Assembly: GCF_028689785.1 (NCBI RefSeq)
Contig: NZ_JAQVCN010000003.1
Span: forward strand, 1 to 64,000
From: Zoogloea sp.
GTDB taxonomy: Bacteria; Pseudomonadota; Gammaproteobacteria; Burkholderiales; Rhodocyclaceae
Length of the DNA: 64,000 bases
Direction: 5' to 3'
Position 1 is the first letter of the stretch. Each line of letters starts with the position of its first letter. Below are positions 42,852 to 51,595 of this stretch, one piece after another. Below the pieces are notes generated by a model. That model was given only the letters and a program-made list of their open reading frames with translations, was not told the DNA's origin and searched no databases. Both the position numbers and the translations under genes were made by a program.

Positions 42852-44015
42852 GATCTCGCCGCTCAGATCGCCCGGTTTGGCGATGGCATCACCGCCCTTG
42901 GAGATGCGCGCTTCGATGCGCAGCTCGCTGGCTGAGGACAGTTTGGCATCGGGGCTCATGGCCATGCTGTCGTCCAGGGTGAAGTCTCTGGGCAGGTCGG
43001 CAACGCGGATGCGCAGCACGGCCAGGGGCATGCGTGGCCCGCTGACTGGCCGGGCGAAGATGAAGACCACGTCGTCCGGGCCGGCCTTGTCCTTGAGGGC
43101 CGGCGCCAGGCTGACCCGTCCGCTGACCGCGGCGGCCTTGCCGGTGGCAGCAGGTTTGGCGGTCGGTGCAGCGGTGGGCGTGCCCTGGCCCATCATGCTG
43201 CGCACCTTTTCGATACCCGCGCCCAGGTTACGGGCGTCTTCGGAATCTGGCGGGACCTGGGCCAGCACCCGCTCCCAGTGGCGCAGGGCGGCGGGGTAGT
43301 CCTGGCGGAAATAGGCGTCGGTGCCGGCCAGCACCAGGGCCTGGGGGTTGTCGGGCTGGGTCTGCAGCACCTTCTTGAGCAGCACCGCGCCGCGGCCTTC
43401 GATTTTGCCCTGGTTGAGTTCGGCCGATAGTTCGGCCACTTCCAGCATCAGTTCGGGCTCTGACTCCATGATCGCACCGGCCTTGTCAAAGGCCTTGCCG
43501 GCCTCTTCGAGGCGGCCCATGACCTTGTAGCTCCTCCCCAGCATGGCCCAACCCTGTTGGTTTTCCGGGTTCTTTTCGAGCTTGGCGGCCAGGGTGGCAA
43601 CCATCTGTTCGACCTCGGCCTGGCTCGGCATGCCGCCTCGCTGGGCCGCAGGGTCCAGTGCGGCAGGGTTGCCCAGGACCATGTACAGGGCCACGGCGGC
43701 GGCCGGCAGGCTGAGGCCCAGCCCGATGGCTGTGCGGGGCAGACGCCTGGCCGTCCCGGCGGTGGTGGTGCCATCGTCGGCCACGTCTTCGAGGACGCGT
43801 CGTTCCAGCTCGTCGCGAGCGGTGGCGTAATCGGCCTGGGACAGGGTGCCGGCGGCCAGGTCACGCTCCAGGTCGTTCATCTGATCACGGAAAATGGCTG
43901 CATTGATGGCGCGCCGGGAGGCGCTGGTGTTTTCCCGGCGGCGCAGCAGTGGCCAGCACAGTACGGCAAGGGCAAGGGCGGTGAGCAGCCCGGCGGCGAT
44001 CCAGAAGGCGGTCAT
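42792..44015 (-). CDS. ccmI: cytochrome c maturation protein CcmI
   Basis: A 407-residue inner-membrane protein that binds the C-terminus of apocytochrome c and presents it to the haem ligation complex. Two membrane segments (about 4-20 and 95-113), a leucine-rich cytoplasmic loop between them (FRDQMNDLERDLAAGTLS) and periplasmic TPR repeats (NQQGWAMLGRSYKVMGRLEEA) are visible. Last gene of the ccm operon; its start overlaps the ccmH stop (ATGA). Confidence 0.92.
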   Translation of the reverse strand: MTAFWIAAGLLTALALAVLCWPLLRRRENTSASRRAINAAIFRDQMNDLERDLAAGTLSQADYATARDELERRVLEDVADDGTTTAGTARRLPRTAIGLGLSLPAAAVALYMVLGNPAALDPAAQRGGMPSQAEVEQMVATLAAKLEKNPENQQGWAMLGRSYKVMGRLEEAGKAFDKAGAIMESEPELMLEVAELSAELNQGKIEGRGAVLLKKVLQTQPDNPQALVLAGTDAYFRQDYPAALRHWERVLAQVPPDSEDARNLGAGIEKVRSMMGQGTPTAAPTAKPAATGKAAAVSGRVSLAPALKDKAGPDDVVFIFARPVSGPRMPLAVLRIRVADLPRDFTLDDSMAMSPDAKLSSASELRIEARISKGGDAIAKPGDLSGEISPVKPGATDLKVVIDKILP

Positions 44016-44512
44016 GCGGGGTCTTTCGGGCGGGGAGGCGTGTCGGCGAGGAGGGCTTCGGCAGAGGCCCTGTCGGCGGCGGATAGGTGGCTGGGCTCAA
44101 CGCGGGTGGCGCGTCGGCGCAGATAGAGGATCAGGCCGATGACGGCGCCGCCCATCAGGGCGAAGGGGCCGAACCACAGCAGCCAGGTGGTGGGCTTGAC
44201 CGGCGGGCGGTAGAGAACGAAGTCGCCGTAGCGGGCCACCAGGTAATCTTTGATTTCAGGGTCGGTCTTGCCGTCCTGGATCAGCTTGCGTACCTCACGG
44301 CGCAGATCTTCGGCCAGCTCGGCGCGGGAGCCCGCCAGGCTTTCGTTCTGGCATACCAGGCAGCGCAACTCTTCGGAAATGGCAATCAGGCGGGCCTCGA
44401 CGACCGGATTCTCGGCCATCGGCGTGGCTTCGCCGGCGTGGGTGACGGGGGCAAGGGGCCCCAGCAGCAGGGCGGTGGCGCAGGTGGTGAGGGTGCGGCG
44501 AAGTGCCTTCAT
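44012..44512 (-). CDS. ccmH: cytochrome c maturation thiol oxidoreductase CcmH
   Basis: A 166-residue protein that reduces the haem-binding cysteines of apocytochrome c. The LRCLVCQN motif has Cys51 and Cys54. A signal sequence (about 5-26) and a C-terminal membrane segment (about 108-130) place the domain in the periplasm. In E. coli CcmH is fused to the CcmI part; here the two are separate, as in most proteobacteria. Confidence 0.95.
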   Translation of the reverse strand: MKALRRTLTTCATALLLGPLAPVTHAGEATPMAENPVVEARLIAISEELRCLVCQNESLAGSRAELAEDLRREVRKLIQDGKTDPEIKDYLVARYGDFVLYRPPVKPTTWLLWFGPFALMGGAVIGLILYLRRRATRVEPSHLSAADRASAEALLADTPPRPKDPA

Positions 44513-44513
44513 G

Positions 44514-45104
44514 TCAGGACTCCGCGGCCAGCTGGCGGGCCAGGGGCAGGATCTTCTTCTCCAGTGCCTCGGGGGTGATGGGGCCGATTTGCTTGAAGCG
44601 GATCACGCCCTTTTTGTCGATGAGATAGGTTTCGGGCACGCCATACACGCCGTAGTCGATGCCGACCCGGCCATCCATGTCGAGCACCGACAGGGTGTAA
44701 GGGTCGCCATGCTGGCTCAGCCAGGCGCCGGCGCGCTGGCGGGTCAGACTGGTCTCGTCGGCGAGGGACAGCTTCTTGGCGTCGATGCCGCCGTCGCCAC
44801 GCACTTCCTTGTAGTTGAGGCCGACAATGGGCAGCCCGCCCTGTTTGGAAAAGGCGACCAGCAGCGGGTGTTCGGCCCGGCACGACACGCACCAGGACGC
44901 CCACACGTTGAGCAGCCACACCTGGCCTTGCATGTCTGCAGGCGAGAAGGTCTTGCCGGGCTCGGCGAGCTTTTCCAGGCTGAAGGCCGGGGCGGGCTTG
45001 CCCACCAGGGGGGAGGGGACTTCGTGGGGGTCGCGGTTGAGGCCGATGGCCAGGAACACGACCAGCGTCAGGAAGAGGCCAAGGGGAATCAGGAAACGTT
45101 TCAA
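44514..45104 (-). CDS. ccmG: thiol:disulfide interchange protein CcmG/DsbE
   Basis: A 196-residue membrane-anchored thioredoxin-like protein that keeps apocytochrome c or CcmH reduced. Membrane anchor about 4-22; active site W-Cys72-V-S-Cys75; cis-proline loop GVPETYLID. Between NYKE and AGAWL (about residues 101-121) there are about 20 residues more than I recall in E. coli CcmG. It overlaps the ccmF stop by 4 bp. Confidence 0.93.
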   Translation of the reverse strand: MKRFLIPLGLFLTLVVFLAIGLNRDPHEVPSPLVGKPAPAFSLEKLAEPGKTFSPADMQGQVWLLNVWASWCVSCRAEHPLLVAFSKQGGLPIVGLNYKEVRGDGGIDAKKLSLADETSLTRQRAGAWLSQHGDPYTLSVLDMDGRVGIDYGVYGVPETYLIDKKGVIRFKQIGPITPEALEKKILPLARQLAAES

Positions 45105-47056
45105 GATGCGGCTCCCTGGGCCGCCAGCTTGCCGGCCCGTGCTGCGGTGGATTTGAGGCGATAGCGCCGGTCGCTGGCGGCAAGCAGCCCGCCCAGGGCC
45201 ATCAGGACGGCACCGCCCCAGATCCAGCTGACGAAGGGCTTGTAATACACGCGGACACTCCAGGCGCCGTCGCCGCCTTCCAGCGGATCTCCGAGGGACA
45301 CATAGACGTCGCGGGTCAGACCCGGGTCGATGAAGGCTTCGGTCATGGGCATGGCCGATGAGAAGTACTTACGCTTCTCCGGGTGCAGGGACATGACCAG
45401 CGTGCCGTCCTTGAGCAGCTCCAGGTTGCCCCGCGCCGCGTTGTAGTTGGGGCCGCTGATGCCCTCCACGCCCAGGAAGCGGATCTGGTACTCGCCGGTC
45501 TTCACGGTGTCGCCGGGAGCCATGCGCACGTCCCGCTCGGATTCGTATTGAGTGACCATGACGATGCCGACAACGGTCACGGCCACACCCATGTGGGCCA
45601 GGTGCATGCCCCAGAAGGCGCGGGGCGGCAGGCTGCTGCGGGCGCGGCTGATGATCTGCAACACCGAGGCGCCAACGATCCAGATCGCCAGCCCCAAGCC
45701 CAGGGCTACGCTGCCCGACCAGCCTCCGTAGAAGAACGGGATGCTGACGCCGGCGGCCACGGCAACGCCGAAAGCCCAGCGCAGGGGGCGGGCGATCTCC
45801 GCCAGGCTGGCCTGCTTCCAGCGCGCCACCGGCCCCACCGCCATCAGGAACAGCAAGGGCACCATCAGTGGGGTGAACACGGCGTTGAAGTAGGGGGGGC
45901 CAACGGACAGCTTGCCCAGGTTGAGGGCGTCAATCACCAGGGGGTAGAGGGTGCCCAGCAGCACTGCACCGGCTGCGGACAGCAGCAACACGTTGTTGAT
46001 CAGCAACAGGGTTTCCCGGGATACCAGGGCGAAGGCGCCCCCCAGGCTGACTTTCGGTGCTCGCCAGGCGAAGAGTGTCAAGGACGCGCCCACCACCACG
46101 GCCAGGAAGAGCAGGATGAAGATGCCGCGCTTGGGGTCGGAGGCGAAGGCATGCACCGAACTCAGCACCCCGGAACGGACCAGGAAGGTGCCGAGCAGGG
46201 ACAGGGAGAAGGCGCCGATGGCCAGCAGTACCGTCCAGTTCTTGAAGCTGCCGCGCTTCTCGGTGACGGCCAGGGAGTGGATCAGCGCCGTGCCCACCAG
46301 CCAGGGCAGGAAGGAGGCGTTTTCCACCGGATCCCAGAACCACCAGCCACCCCAGCCCAGCTCGTAATAGGCCCAGATCGAGCCTAGGCCGATGCCCAGA
46401 GTCAGGAAGATCCACGCGGCGGTCGTCCAGGGGCGAGACCAGCGCGCCCAGGCTGCATCCAGACGGCCCGACAGCAGTGCGGCGATGGCAAAGGCAAAGG
46501 CCACCGAGAAGCCTACGTAGCCCATGTAGAGCATCGGCGGGTGGAAGATCAGCCCTGGGTCCTGCAGCAAGGGGTTCAGGTCGCGGCCATCTTCGGCGCC
46601 GGGGAGCAGGCGTTCGAAGGGGCTGGAGGTGAGCAGGATGAACAGGATGAAGCCGGCAGCCACCAGGCCCAGCACGCCCTGCACCCGGGCCACCATGTCG
46701 TCGGGCAGGCTGCGGGAGAAGGCCGCCACCGCCAGGGACCACAGGGACAGCATCAGCACCCACAGCAGCAGTGAGCCCTCATGGCCGCCCCACACGCCGG
46801 AGATGCGGTATTCCAGCGGAAGGCGCGAGTTGGAGTGCTGGGCGACATACACCACGGAGAAGTCGTTGTTGATGAAGCTCGCGGTCAGGCAGGCGAAGGC
46901 CACGGCGATGAGCAGGAACAGCATCGACGAGGCCGGACGGGCCAGACCGATCCAGGCGGGCACCCCGCGCTGGGCACCGATCAGGGGCAGGGTGCCCTGG
47001 ACGAGAGCCACCAGCAGGGCGAGGACGAGGGCAAAACTGCCGATTTCCGGGATCAT
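45101..47056 (-). CDS. ccmF: haem lyase subunit CcmF
   Basis: A 651-residue polytopic protein that ligates haem to apocytochrome c with CcmH/I. The periplasmic haem-handling WWD domain is GWGGWWFWDPVENASFLPWL, and the His-bearing WGGHEGSLLLW and other conserved periplasmic His residues are present. About 15 membrane segments. Length is standard. Confidence 0.95.
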   Translation of the reverse strand: MIPEIGSFALVLALLVALVQGTLPLIGAQRGVPAWIGLARPASSMLFLLIAVAFACLTASFINNDFSVVYVAQHSNSRLPLEYRISGVWGGHEGSLLLWVLMLSLWSLAVAAFSRSLPDDMVARVQGVLGLVAAGFILFILLTSSPFERLLPGAEDGRDLNPLLQDPGLIFHPPMLYMGYVGFSVAFAFAIAALLSGRLDAAWARWSRPWTTAAWIFLTLGIGLGSIWAYYELGWGGWWFWDPVENASFLPWLVGTALIHSLAVTEKRGSFKNWTVLLAIGAFSLSLLGTFLVRSGVLSSVHAFASDPKRGIFILLFLAVVVGASLTLFAWRAPKVSLGGAFALVSRETLLLINNVLLLSAAGAVLLGTLYPLVIDALNLGKLSVGPPYFNAVFTPLMVPLLFLMAVGPVARWKQASLAEIARPLRWAFGVAVAAGVSIPFFYGGWSGSVALGLGLAIWIVGASVLQIISRARSSLPPRAFWGMHLAHMGVAVTVVGIVMVTQYESERDVRMAPGDTVKTGEYQIRFLGVEGISGPNYNAARGNLELLKDGTLVMSLHPEKRKYFSSAMPMTEAFIDPGLTRDVYVSLGDPLEGGDGAWSVRVYYKPFVSWIWGGAVLMALGGLLAASDRRYRLKSTAARAGKLAAQGAAS

Positions 47057-47072
47057 GGGGGAGCCTCCGGGC

Positions 47073-47513
47073 TTACTGCTTGAGGGTACGGGTAGCTTCG
47101 TGGGCCTTGTCTACAGCGGCTTGTGCTTCCGGCGGCATGTAGTTTTCGTCGTGCTTGGCAAGCACCTCGGTGGCGGTGAATTTGCCGTCCGCGCCCAGCA
47201 CGCCCTGGGCCACCACGCCTTTGCCCTCGCTGAAGAGGTCCGGCAGGATGCCTTGATAGGAAACCGGGATTTCCTTGGCGGTGTCGGTGACGACGAAACG
47301 GGCAACGATGTCGCTGCGTTGCAGGCTGCCTTCCTTGACCAGTCCGCCGATGCGGAAAGCACGCTCCTTGGGGGCTTCACCGTTGGCCACCTGGGTGGGT
47401 GTGAAGAAGAACACCAGGTTGCTCTGGAAGGCGTTGAGGATGAGGGTGGCGGCAATGCCGAGGGCGGCAAGCCCACCGACGATGATGGCGAGGCGTTTCT
47501 GACGTGGTTTCAT
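47073..47513 (-). CDS. ccmE: haem chaperone CcmE
   Basis: A 146-residue periplasmic haem chaperone with an N-terminal membrane anchor (about 8-27). The haem-binding His121 and the nearby Tyr sit in the HDENY motif, followed by MPPE and a flexible tail. It carries haem covalently from CcmCD to CcmF. It starts 3 bp after ccmD. Confidence 0.95.
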   Translation of the reverse strand: MKPRQKRLAIIVGGLAALGIAATLILNAFQSNLVFFFTPTQVANGEAPKERAFRIGGLVKEGSLQRSDIVARFVVTDTAKEIPVSYQGILPDLFSEGKGVVAQGVLGADGKFTATEVLAKHDENYMPPEAQAAVDKAHEATRTLKQ

Positions 47514-47516
47514 GGT

Positions 47517-47699
47517 TCAGTCCTGAGTGTCCCGGTCGGCGGCGAGTTCCCGGCGCAGGCCGCGCCGCACGGCAGCAAGGCGGTGGCGCACCAGCACCAC
47601 CTCGATCAGGAGCGCCGCAGCGGTGACGCCGAAGCTGCCCCACACATAAAGGCCGTAGCCTCCCATGGCGAAGAATTCGCCTGCACTGCCCCAGTTCAT
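47517..47699 (-). CDS. ccmD: CcmD, small subunit of haem export
   Basis: A 60-residue protein with one membrane helix (about 17-37) and a basic cytoplasmic tail, the usual CcmD form. It helps release holo-CcmE from CcmC and the ABC transporter. FFAMGGYGLYVWGSF is the family pattern. Its ATG overlaps the ccmC stop (ATGA). Confidence 0.92.
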   Translation of the reverse strand: MNWGSAGEFFAMGGYGLYVWGSFGVTAAALLIEVVLVRHRLAAVRRGLRRELAADRDTQD

Positions 47700-48445
47700 C
47701 GTTGCATCTCCGGCAGTTCGGCCACCCAGGTGGCGTGGCGTTCCCGTTCGAGAATGATGGCCCGCACCCGGTAGAGGGCGATGGCGATGCTGTACATCCA
47801 GAAGGCCAGGGCCATGATCAGCATGCCCCACAACATGGTGGTGGCCATGGTCGGCGCCTTGGTCATCGATACGGATGCACCCTGGTGCAGGGTGTTCCAC
47901 CACTTCACCGAGAAATAGATGATGGGCACATTCACCACGCCCACCAGAGCGACGATGGCGCCGGCCTTGTCGGCCCGGCGCGGGTCATCAATGGCGGCGG
48001 TGAGGGCGATGTAGCCGATGTAGAGGAAGAACAGGATCAGCTCGGAGGTGAGACGGGCATCCCACACCCACCAGGCGCCCCACATGGGCTTGCCCCACAG
48101 GGCCCCGGTCCACAGGGACAGAAAGGCGAACAGCGCGCCGGTGGGGGCCAGGGCGGAGCTCATCATGCCCGACAGGCGGGTGTTGAAGGTGATGCCGATG
48201 GCCGCCCAGAAGGCCATCACGCAGTAGATGAACATGGACATCCACGAGGCTGGCACGTGGATAAAGATGATCCGATAGCCCTCGCCCTGCTGGAAGTCGG
48301 TGGGCGCGACGAAGAAGCTGATCCACAGCCCCGCGGCAGCAAGAGCGGTGCCCAGGGCTGCAAACCAGGGCCACATCTTTCCTGCCAGGGGGTAGAAGCT
48401 GGCCGGCGAGGCGAACTTGAACCAGTTGATGAGACGCTGACTCAT
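47696..48445 (-). CDS. ccmC: CcmC, haem-attachment membrane protein
   Basis: A 249-residue, six-segment protein that loads haem onto CcmE. The WWD domain reads WGAWWVWDARLT; two conserved periplasmic His residues lie in FIHVPASW and NTLHQG. ATG 48445 was chosen because the frame upstream overlaps the ccmB end with no conserved sequence. Confidence 0.95.
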   Translation of the reverse strand: MSQRLINWFKFASPASFYPLAGKMWPWFAALGTALAAAGLWISFFVAPTDFQQGEGYRIIFIHVPASWMSMFIYCVMAFWAAIGITFNTRLSGMMSSALAPTGALFAFLSLWTGALWGKPMWGAWWVWDARLTSELILFFLYIGYIALTAAIDDPRRADKAGAIVALVGVVNVPIIYFSVKWWNTLHQGASVSMTKAPTMATTMLWGMLIMALAFWMYSIAIALYRVRAIILERERHATWVAELPEMQR

Positions 48446-48476
48446 GGATGAATCCGGTTGATTGGATCGGACCGCC

Positions 48477-49142
48477 CTATTCGAGGGCGATGCGCAGGGC
48501 TGCCGTGGCCGCCCAGGGAGCAAAGAACACGCCCAGGGCCAACAGGGCCCCGAGCAGGGACAGGTGACCGCCTGCGCCGAGGCCGGCCACGTCGGCCTCT
48601 ACTGCCCCGGCCCCGAAAATGAGTGCCGGAATATACAGGGGCAGCACCAGCAGGGACAGCAGCACGCCGCCACCGCGCACCCCCAGCGTGAGAGCGGCGC
48701 CGATGGCACCCACCAAGGATAGTACCGGCGTGCCCAGCAACAGGCTGATCATCAGTACCCCCAGGGCCCGGGCAGACAAGTCGAACTGCAGCCCGATCAC
48801 CGGCGCCAGTAGCACCAGCGGCAGCCCGGCCGTCAGCCAGTGGGCCAGCACCTTGCCACTCACCAGCACGGCCAGCGGAGTGGGAGACAGGCTCATCTGC
48901 TCGAGAGTTCCGTCCTGGTGGTCGGCCGCGAACAGGCGGTTGAGGGACAGCATGGCGGCCAGCAGCGCGGCGACCCACAGCACGCCGGGGGCGATGCGCC
49001 GGAGCATGGCGGTTTCCGGCCCGATCCCCAGGGGAAACAGGCTGACCACGATCATGAAGAAGAACAGGGCGGTGAACACCTCGCTCTTGCGTCGGGCGGC
49101 GAGCAGCAGGTCACGGCGGACGATGGCGATGAAGGCGTTCAT
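48477..49142 (-). CDS. ccmB: CcmB, permease subunit of the haem-release ABC transporter
   Basis: A 221-residue protein with six membrane segments. The N-terminal IVRRDLLLAARRKSE and the DGTLEQMSLSP region are typical. With CcmA and CcmC/D it drives release of haem-loaded CcmE by ATP hydrolysis. Its ATG overlaps the ccmA stop (ATGA). Confidence 0.94.
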   Translation of the reverse strand: MNAFIAIVRRDLLLAARRKSEVFTALFFFMIVVSLFPLGIGPETAMLRRIAPGVLWVAALLAAMLSLNRLFAADHQDGTLEQMSLSPTPLAVLVSGKVLAHWLTAGLPLVLLAPVIGLQFDLSARALGVLMISLLLGTPVLSLVGAIGAALTLGVRGGGVLLSLLVLPLYIPALIFGAGAVEADVAGLGAGGHLSLLGALLALGVFFAPWAATAALRIALE

Positions 49143-49798
49143 GCGGCCACCTCCCGGGCCTCGGCGCCCGCCCGCGGAGGCGTGGCTGCGCTCAGCTTGA
49201 GGGTGGTGCCGCTGCCGGCCAGCTGCACCGCCTGGTGGCTGGTGAAGATCAGCATGCCGCCCCGGGCCAGGTGTTCGTCGAGGATGCCGCACAGCTGGGT
49301 GACCGCCGCCACGTCGAGGGCCACGAAGGGTTCGTCGAGGATCCACAGGCGGGCTTGGCTGCACAGCAGGCGGGCCAGGGCCACCCGACGTTTCTGGCCC
49401 TGGGACAACACCCGGGCGGGCAGATCCTCGCGGCCTTTCAGGCCGATGCGGCGCAGGGCAGCGATGGCGGTGGCCTCGTCCAGGGGGCGACCGGCCACGG
49501 CGGCGGCGGTCTGCAGGTTTTCCAGGGCGGAGAGGTCTTCCTTGATGGCCGGGGCGTGGCCCAGGTAAAGCAGGCGGGCGTGGTAGTCGTCGCGGGCCTC
49601 GCCGATTGGCTGGCCCTCCCATTCGATGTGCCCGTCGGCAGCTGGTGACAGGCCGGCAAGCATGCGCAGCAGGCTGGTCTTGCCGGCTCCGTTGGCGCCC
49701 TCGACCTGCAGCCATTCGCCGGGGGACACGGACAGGTCCACGGCAGAAAACAGGCGGCGATCACCGCGGTCGCAGGCCAGGCCGTGGGCACTGAGCAT
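49139..49798 (-). CDS. ccmA: CcmA, ATPase subunit of the haem-release ABC transporter
   Basis: A 219-residue ABC ATPase. Walker A is GANGAGKT (residues 34-41), the signature is LSQGQKRRVALARL, and Walker B is LWILDEPFVALD. First gene of the ccmABCDEFGHI operon. ATG 49798 fits the family beginning MLSAHGLACDRG; another in-frame start lies four codons upstream at 49810. Confidence 0.95.
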   Translation of the reverse strand: MLSAHGLACDRGDRRLFSAVDLSVSPGEWLQVEGANGAGKTSLLRMLAGLSPAADGHIEWEGQPIGEARDDYHARLLYLGHAPAIKEDLSALENLQTAAAVAGRPLDEATAIAALRRIGLKGREDLPARVLSQGQKRRVALARLLCSQARLWILDEPFVALDVAAVTQLCGILDEHLARGGMLIFTSHQAVQLAGSGTTLKLSAATPPRAGAEAREVAA

Positions 49799-49893
49799 CA
49801 GGGGGCACACCGGGAAGTCAAAGGTCGGCGCATTCTGCCCGACCCACCGGGGTGGGTAAACCGCCTAGGTCAAGTAAAGGGGGCTGAGGTTTC

Positions 49894-50601
49894 TCAGTGG
49901 TGGGCCGTGCTGGCGTAGCCTTCGGGCAACACGGAGGGGGGCGGGGTGGTGGCGCGCTCTGCCTGCTCGTCGGTCTGGGGGTCGTGGGGGGCGCCATCCC
50001 CAATCTCCACGACCTCCATCACCTGCCTCGCCAGCGCCCGGCAGGCGTTGCCCACATTGGAGGGCAGGCCATCCGGGATGCTTTTCTGGAGCAGTAGTTT
50101 GGATGCCGACAGGCTCGCCACCGGGTGGAGCAGGCGGTTGCGGTGGGCGCCGAGCATCTGGGCCACGCTGCGGTCGGCGGCGTCCCGGGCCCAGGCGTTG
50201 GTGGGCCACTGGGAGGGCAGGGCGTAGGCGTGGGGGAAGGCTTCGAGGTCGGCCAGCACGGTGCGCAGGTCTTCGTGAGAGTCACGGAAGGGCAGGATAA
50301 CGATGTCGGCGAGGCCACCCAGCATGCGGTCCACGTCGGCACGGTTGCCGCCGCCGTCGATGACGCCGATCCAGCCGTTCATGGTGCGCAGTTTGCCGAC
50401 CACCTTGTGCAGGGCTTCGGGGGTGCGGGCGTCGGCGGTGACATAGCGGCGGCCGTCCGGGCTTAGGGGCTCCCGGGAGGTGTCGGTGAGGACGCAGGCG
50501 GAGCGCTGGCCGAGCAGGCCGAGGCCCTGGCAGAGCATGTGGGACAGGGTGGTTTTGCCGGTGCCGCCCTTGTTGCCGATGATGCAGATGATCCGGGACA
50601 T
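49894..50601 (-). CDS. orphan ParA-like ATPase
   Basis: A 235-residue P-loop protein. The deviant Walker A is NKGGTGKTT (residues 10-18), and a DGGGNRAD segment stands at the Walker B position in place of the usual D-x-PP. No parB, parS or partitioning partner is nearby, and it is neither the chromosomal parA nor in a plasmid context. It may position a cellular cargo or be a regulator. It lies upstream of ccmA on the same strand with a 95-bp gap. Confidence 0.75.
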   Translation of the reverse strand: MSRIICIIGNKGGTGKTTLSHMLCQGLGLLGQRSACVLTDTSREPLSPDGRRYVTADARTPEALHKVVGKLRTMNGWIGVIDGGGNRADVDRMLGGLADIVILPFRDSHEDLRTVLADLEAFPHAYALPSQWPTNAWARDAADRSVAQMLGAHRNRLLHPVASLSASKLLLQKSIPDGLPSNVGNACRALARQVMEVVEIGDGAPHDPQTDEQAERATTPPPSVLPEGYASTAHH

Positions 50602-50685
50602 GGTGGGAATCCTCTCGCTGAACGCCAGGCGCGATGGCGCCATTATTCGGGCATTAACGGCCGCAGGAGGGGCGGAATTGAGGGG

Positions 50686-51468
50686 CTATCTGCCTGTAAT
50701 TCCGGATTTCTGCTGATAGGCCGGCCCGGCGGGGCGGTAGCAGTAGAGGCGGGTGCGGCGGCGGTCGCCCACCTCGATGACCTGTTCCGGTTCGATGCCG
50801 TCCACGGGAAAGCTGTTGCTGACCAGCAGGGCGCCCGGGCGCAGTTCGGCGCTGGCCTTGCGCCACACCTCAGCCATGGGGACGGGCGAGAGGAAGGCGT
50901 AGACGAGGTCGTAGTCGGTCCACGGGATCTCGAAGAAATTGCCCCGGGCCAGGGCGATGGTGGGTTGCCGGCGTGACAGCAGGACCGACAGGGCGTAGGG
51001 CGCAGGGGCCGATTCGATGCCTTCGAGGCGGCAGTCCGGGCGCATCCGGGCCAGGGGGCGGAGCAGGGAGCCCGTGCCGCTGCCCAGGTCGAGGAGGCGG
51101 GCGGGACGTTGCCGGGGGAGCAACTCGGCGACGGCGGCGGCGGTGCTGGGGTTGGACAGAAACAGGGGCACCTGGGTGCGGAAGCTGCTCCAGAAGACCA
51201 GGGCGAAGCCGATGAAGGCCGCCAGATACCAACCCGGGGCGATGTGCAGCTGCAGGGCGGCCAGGACCAGGGGCGCGAAACCCAGGTGGATCCAGCGCCA
51301 CCAGGGGGCGCTGCCGAGGGCGGTGGCTGCGCCCGCGGCAGCCACCGCCTGGACTACGGCCACCGGCCACAGCCCGCCCGGCAGCACGCCGCTGCGGGCC
51401 ACGGCCAGCGCCGCGGCCGTGCCGACGAGCTGGGCCAGCAGGGCTTTGAGGGCGGGGGGCAGTTTCAT
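50686..51468 (-). CDS. membrane-anchored class I methyltransferase
   Basis: A 260-residue protein in two parts. Residues 1-100 have about four hydrophobic helices. The rest is a Rossmann methyltransferase fold with motif I LLDLGSGTGSLLRPLA and an acidic end of strand 2 in LEGIESAP. The catalytic motif does not match any methyltransferase I can name; substrate could be a lipid or membrane quinone. Downstream of the DUF2059 gene on the same strand. Confidence 0.72.
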   Translation of the reverse strand: MKLPPALKALLAQLVGTAAALAVARSGVLPGGLWPVAVVQAVAAAGAATALGSAPWWRWIHLGFAPLVLAALQLHIAPGWYLAAFIGFALVFWSSFRTQVPLFLSNPSTAAAVAELLPRQRPARLLDLGSGTGSLLRPLARMRPDCRLEGIESAPAPYALSVLLSRRQPTIALARGNFFEIPWTDYDLVYAFLSPVPMAEVWRKASAELRPGALLVSNSFPVDGIEPEQVIEVGDRRRTRLYCYRPAGPAYQQKSGITGR

Positions 51469-51519
51469 CCTGCTTTCCTCAGTTTGAAGTCGTCTGCCAC
51501 CTCGGGCTCCGTGGCGTTT

Positions 51520-51550
51520 CCCGTGGGGTCGAGTGAATTCGACCCACGGG
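51520..51550. repeat. dispersed gene-end palindrome, copy 5
   Basis: CCCGTGGGGTCGA (51520-51532) pairs with TCGACCCACGGG (51539-51550) with one bulged base, leaving a small loop. It lies downstream of the DUF2059 gene and matches the sequence at the mutY and rlmN-like gene ends. Confidence 0.6.
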
Positions 51551-51595
51551 CCGTCAGTTGCCGTTGGTGCATCCGTTGTGCCGGGAGGCGTGGGC

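Noticed and set aside
49894-50601. Plasmid partition locus
   Set aside because: Only a ParA-like gene is present, with chromosomal housekeeping genes on both sides and no parB, parS repeats or rep gene.
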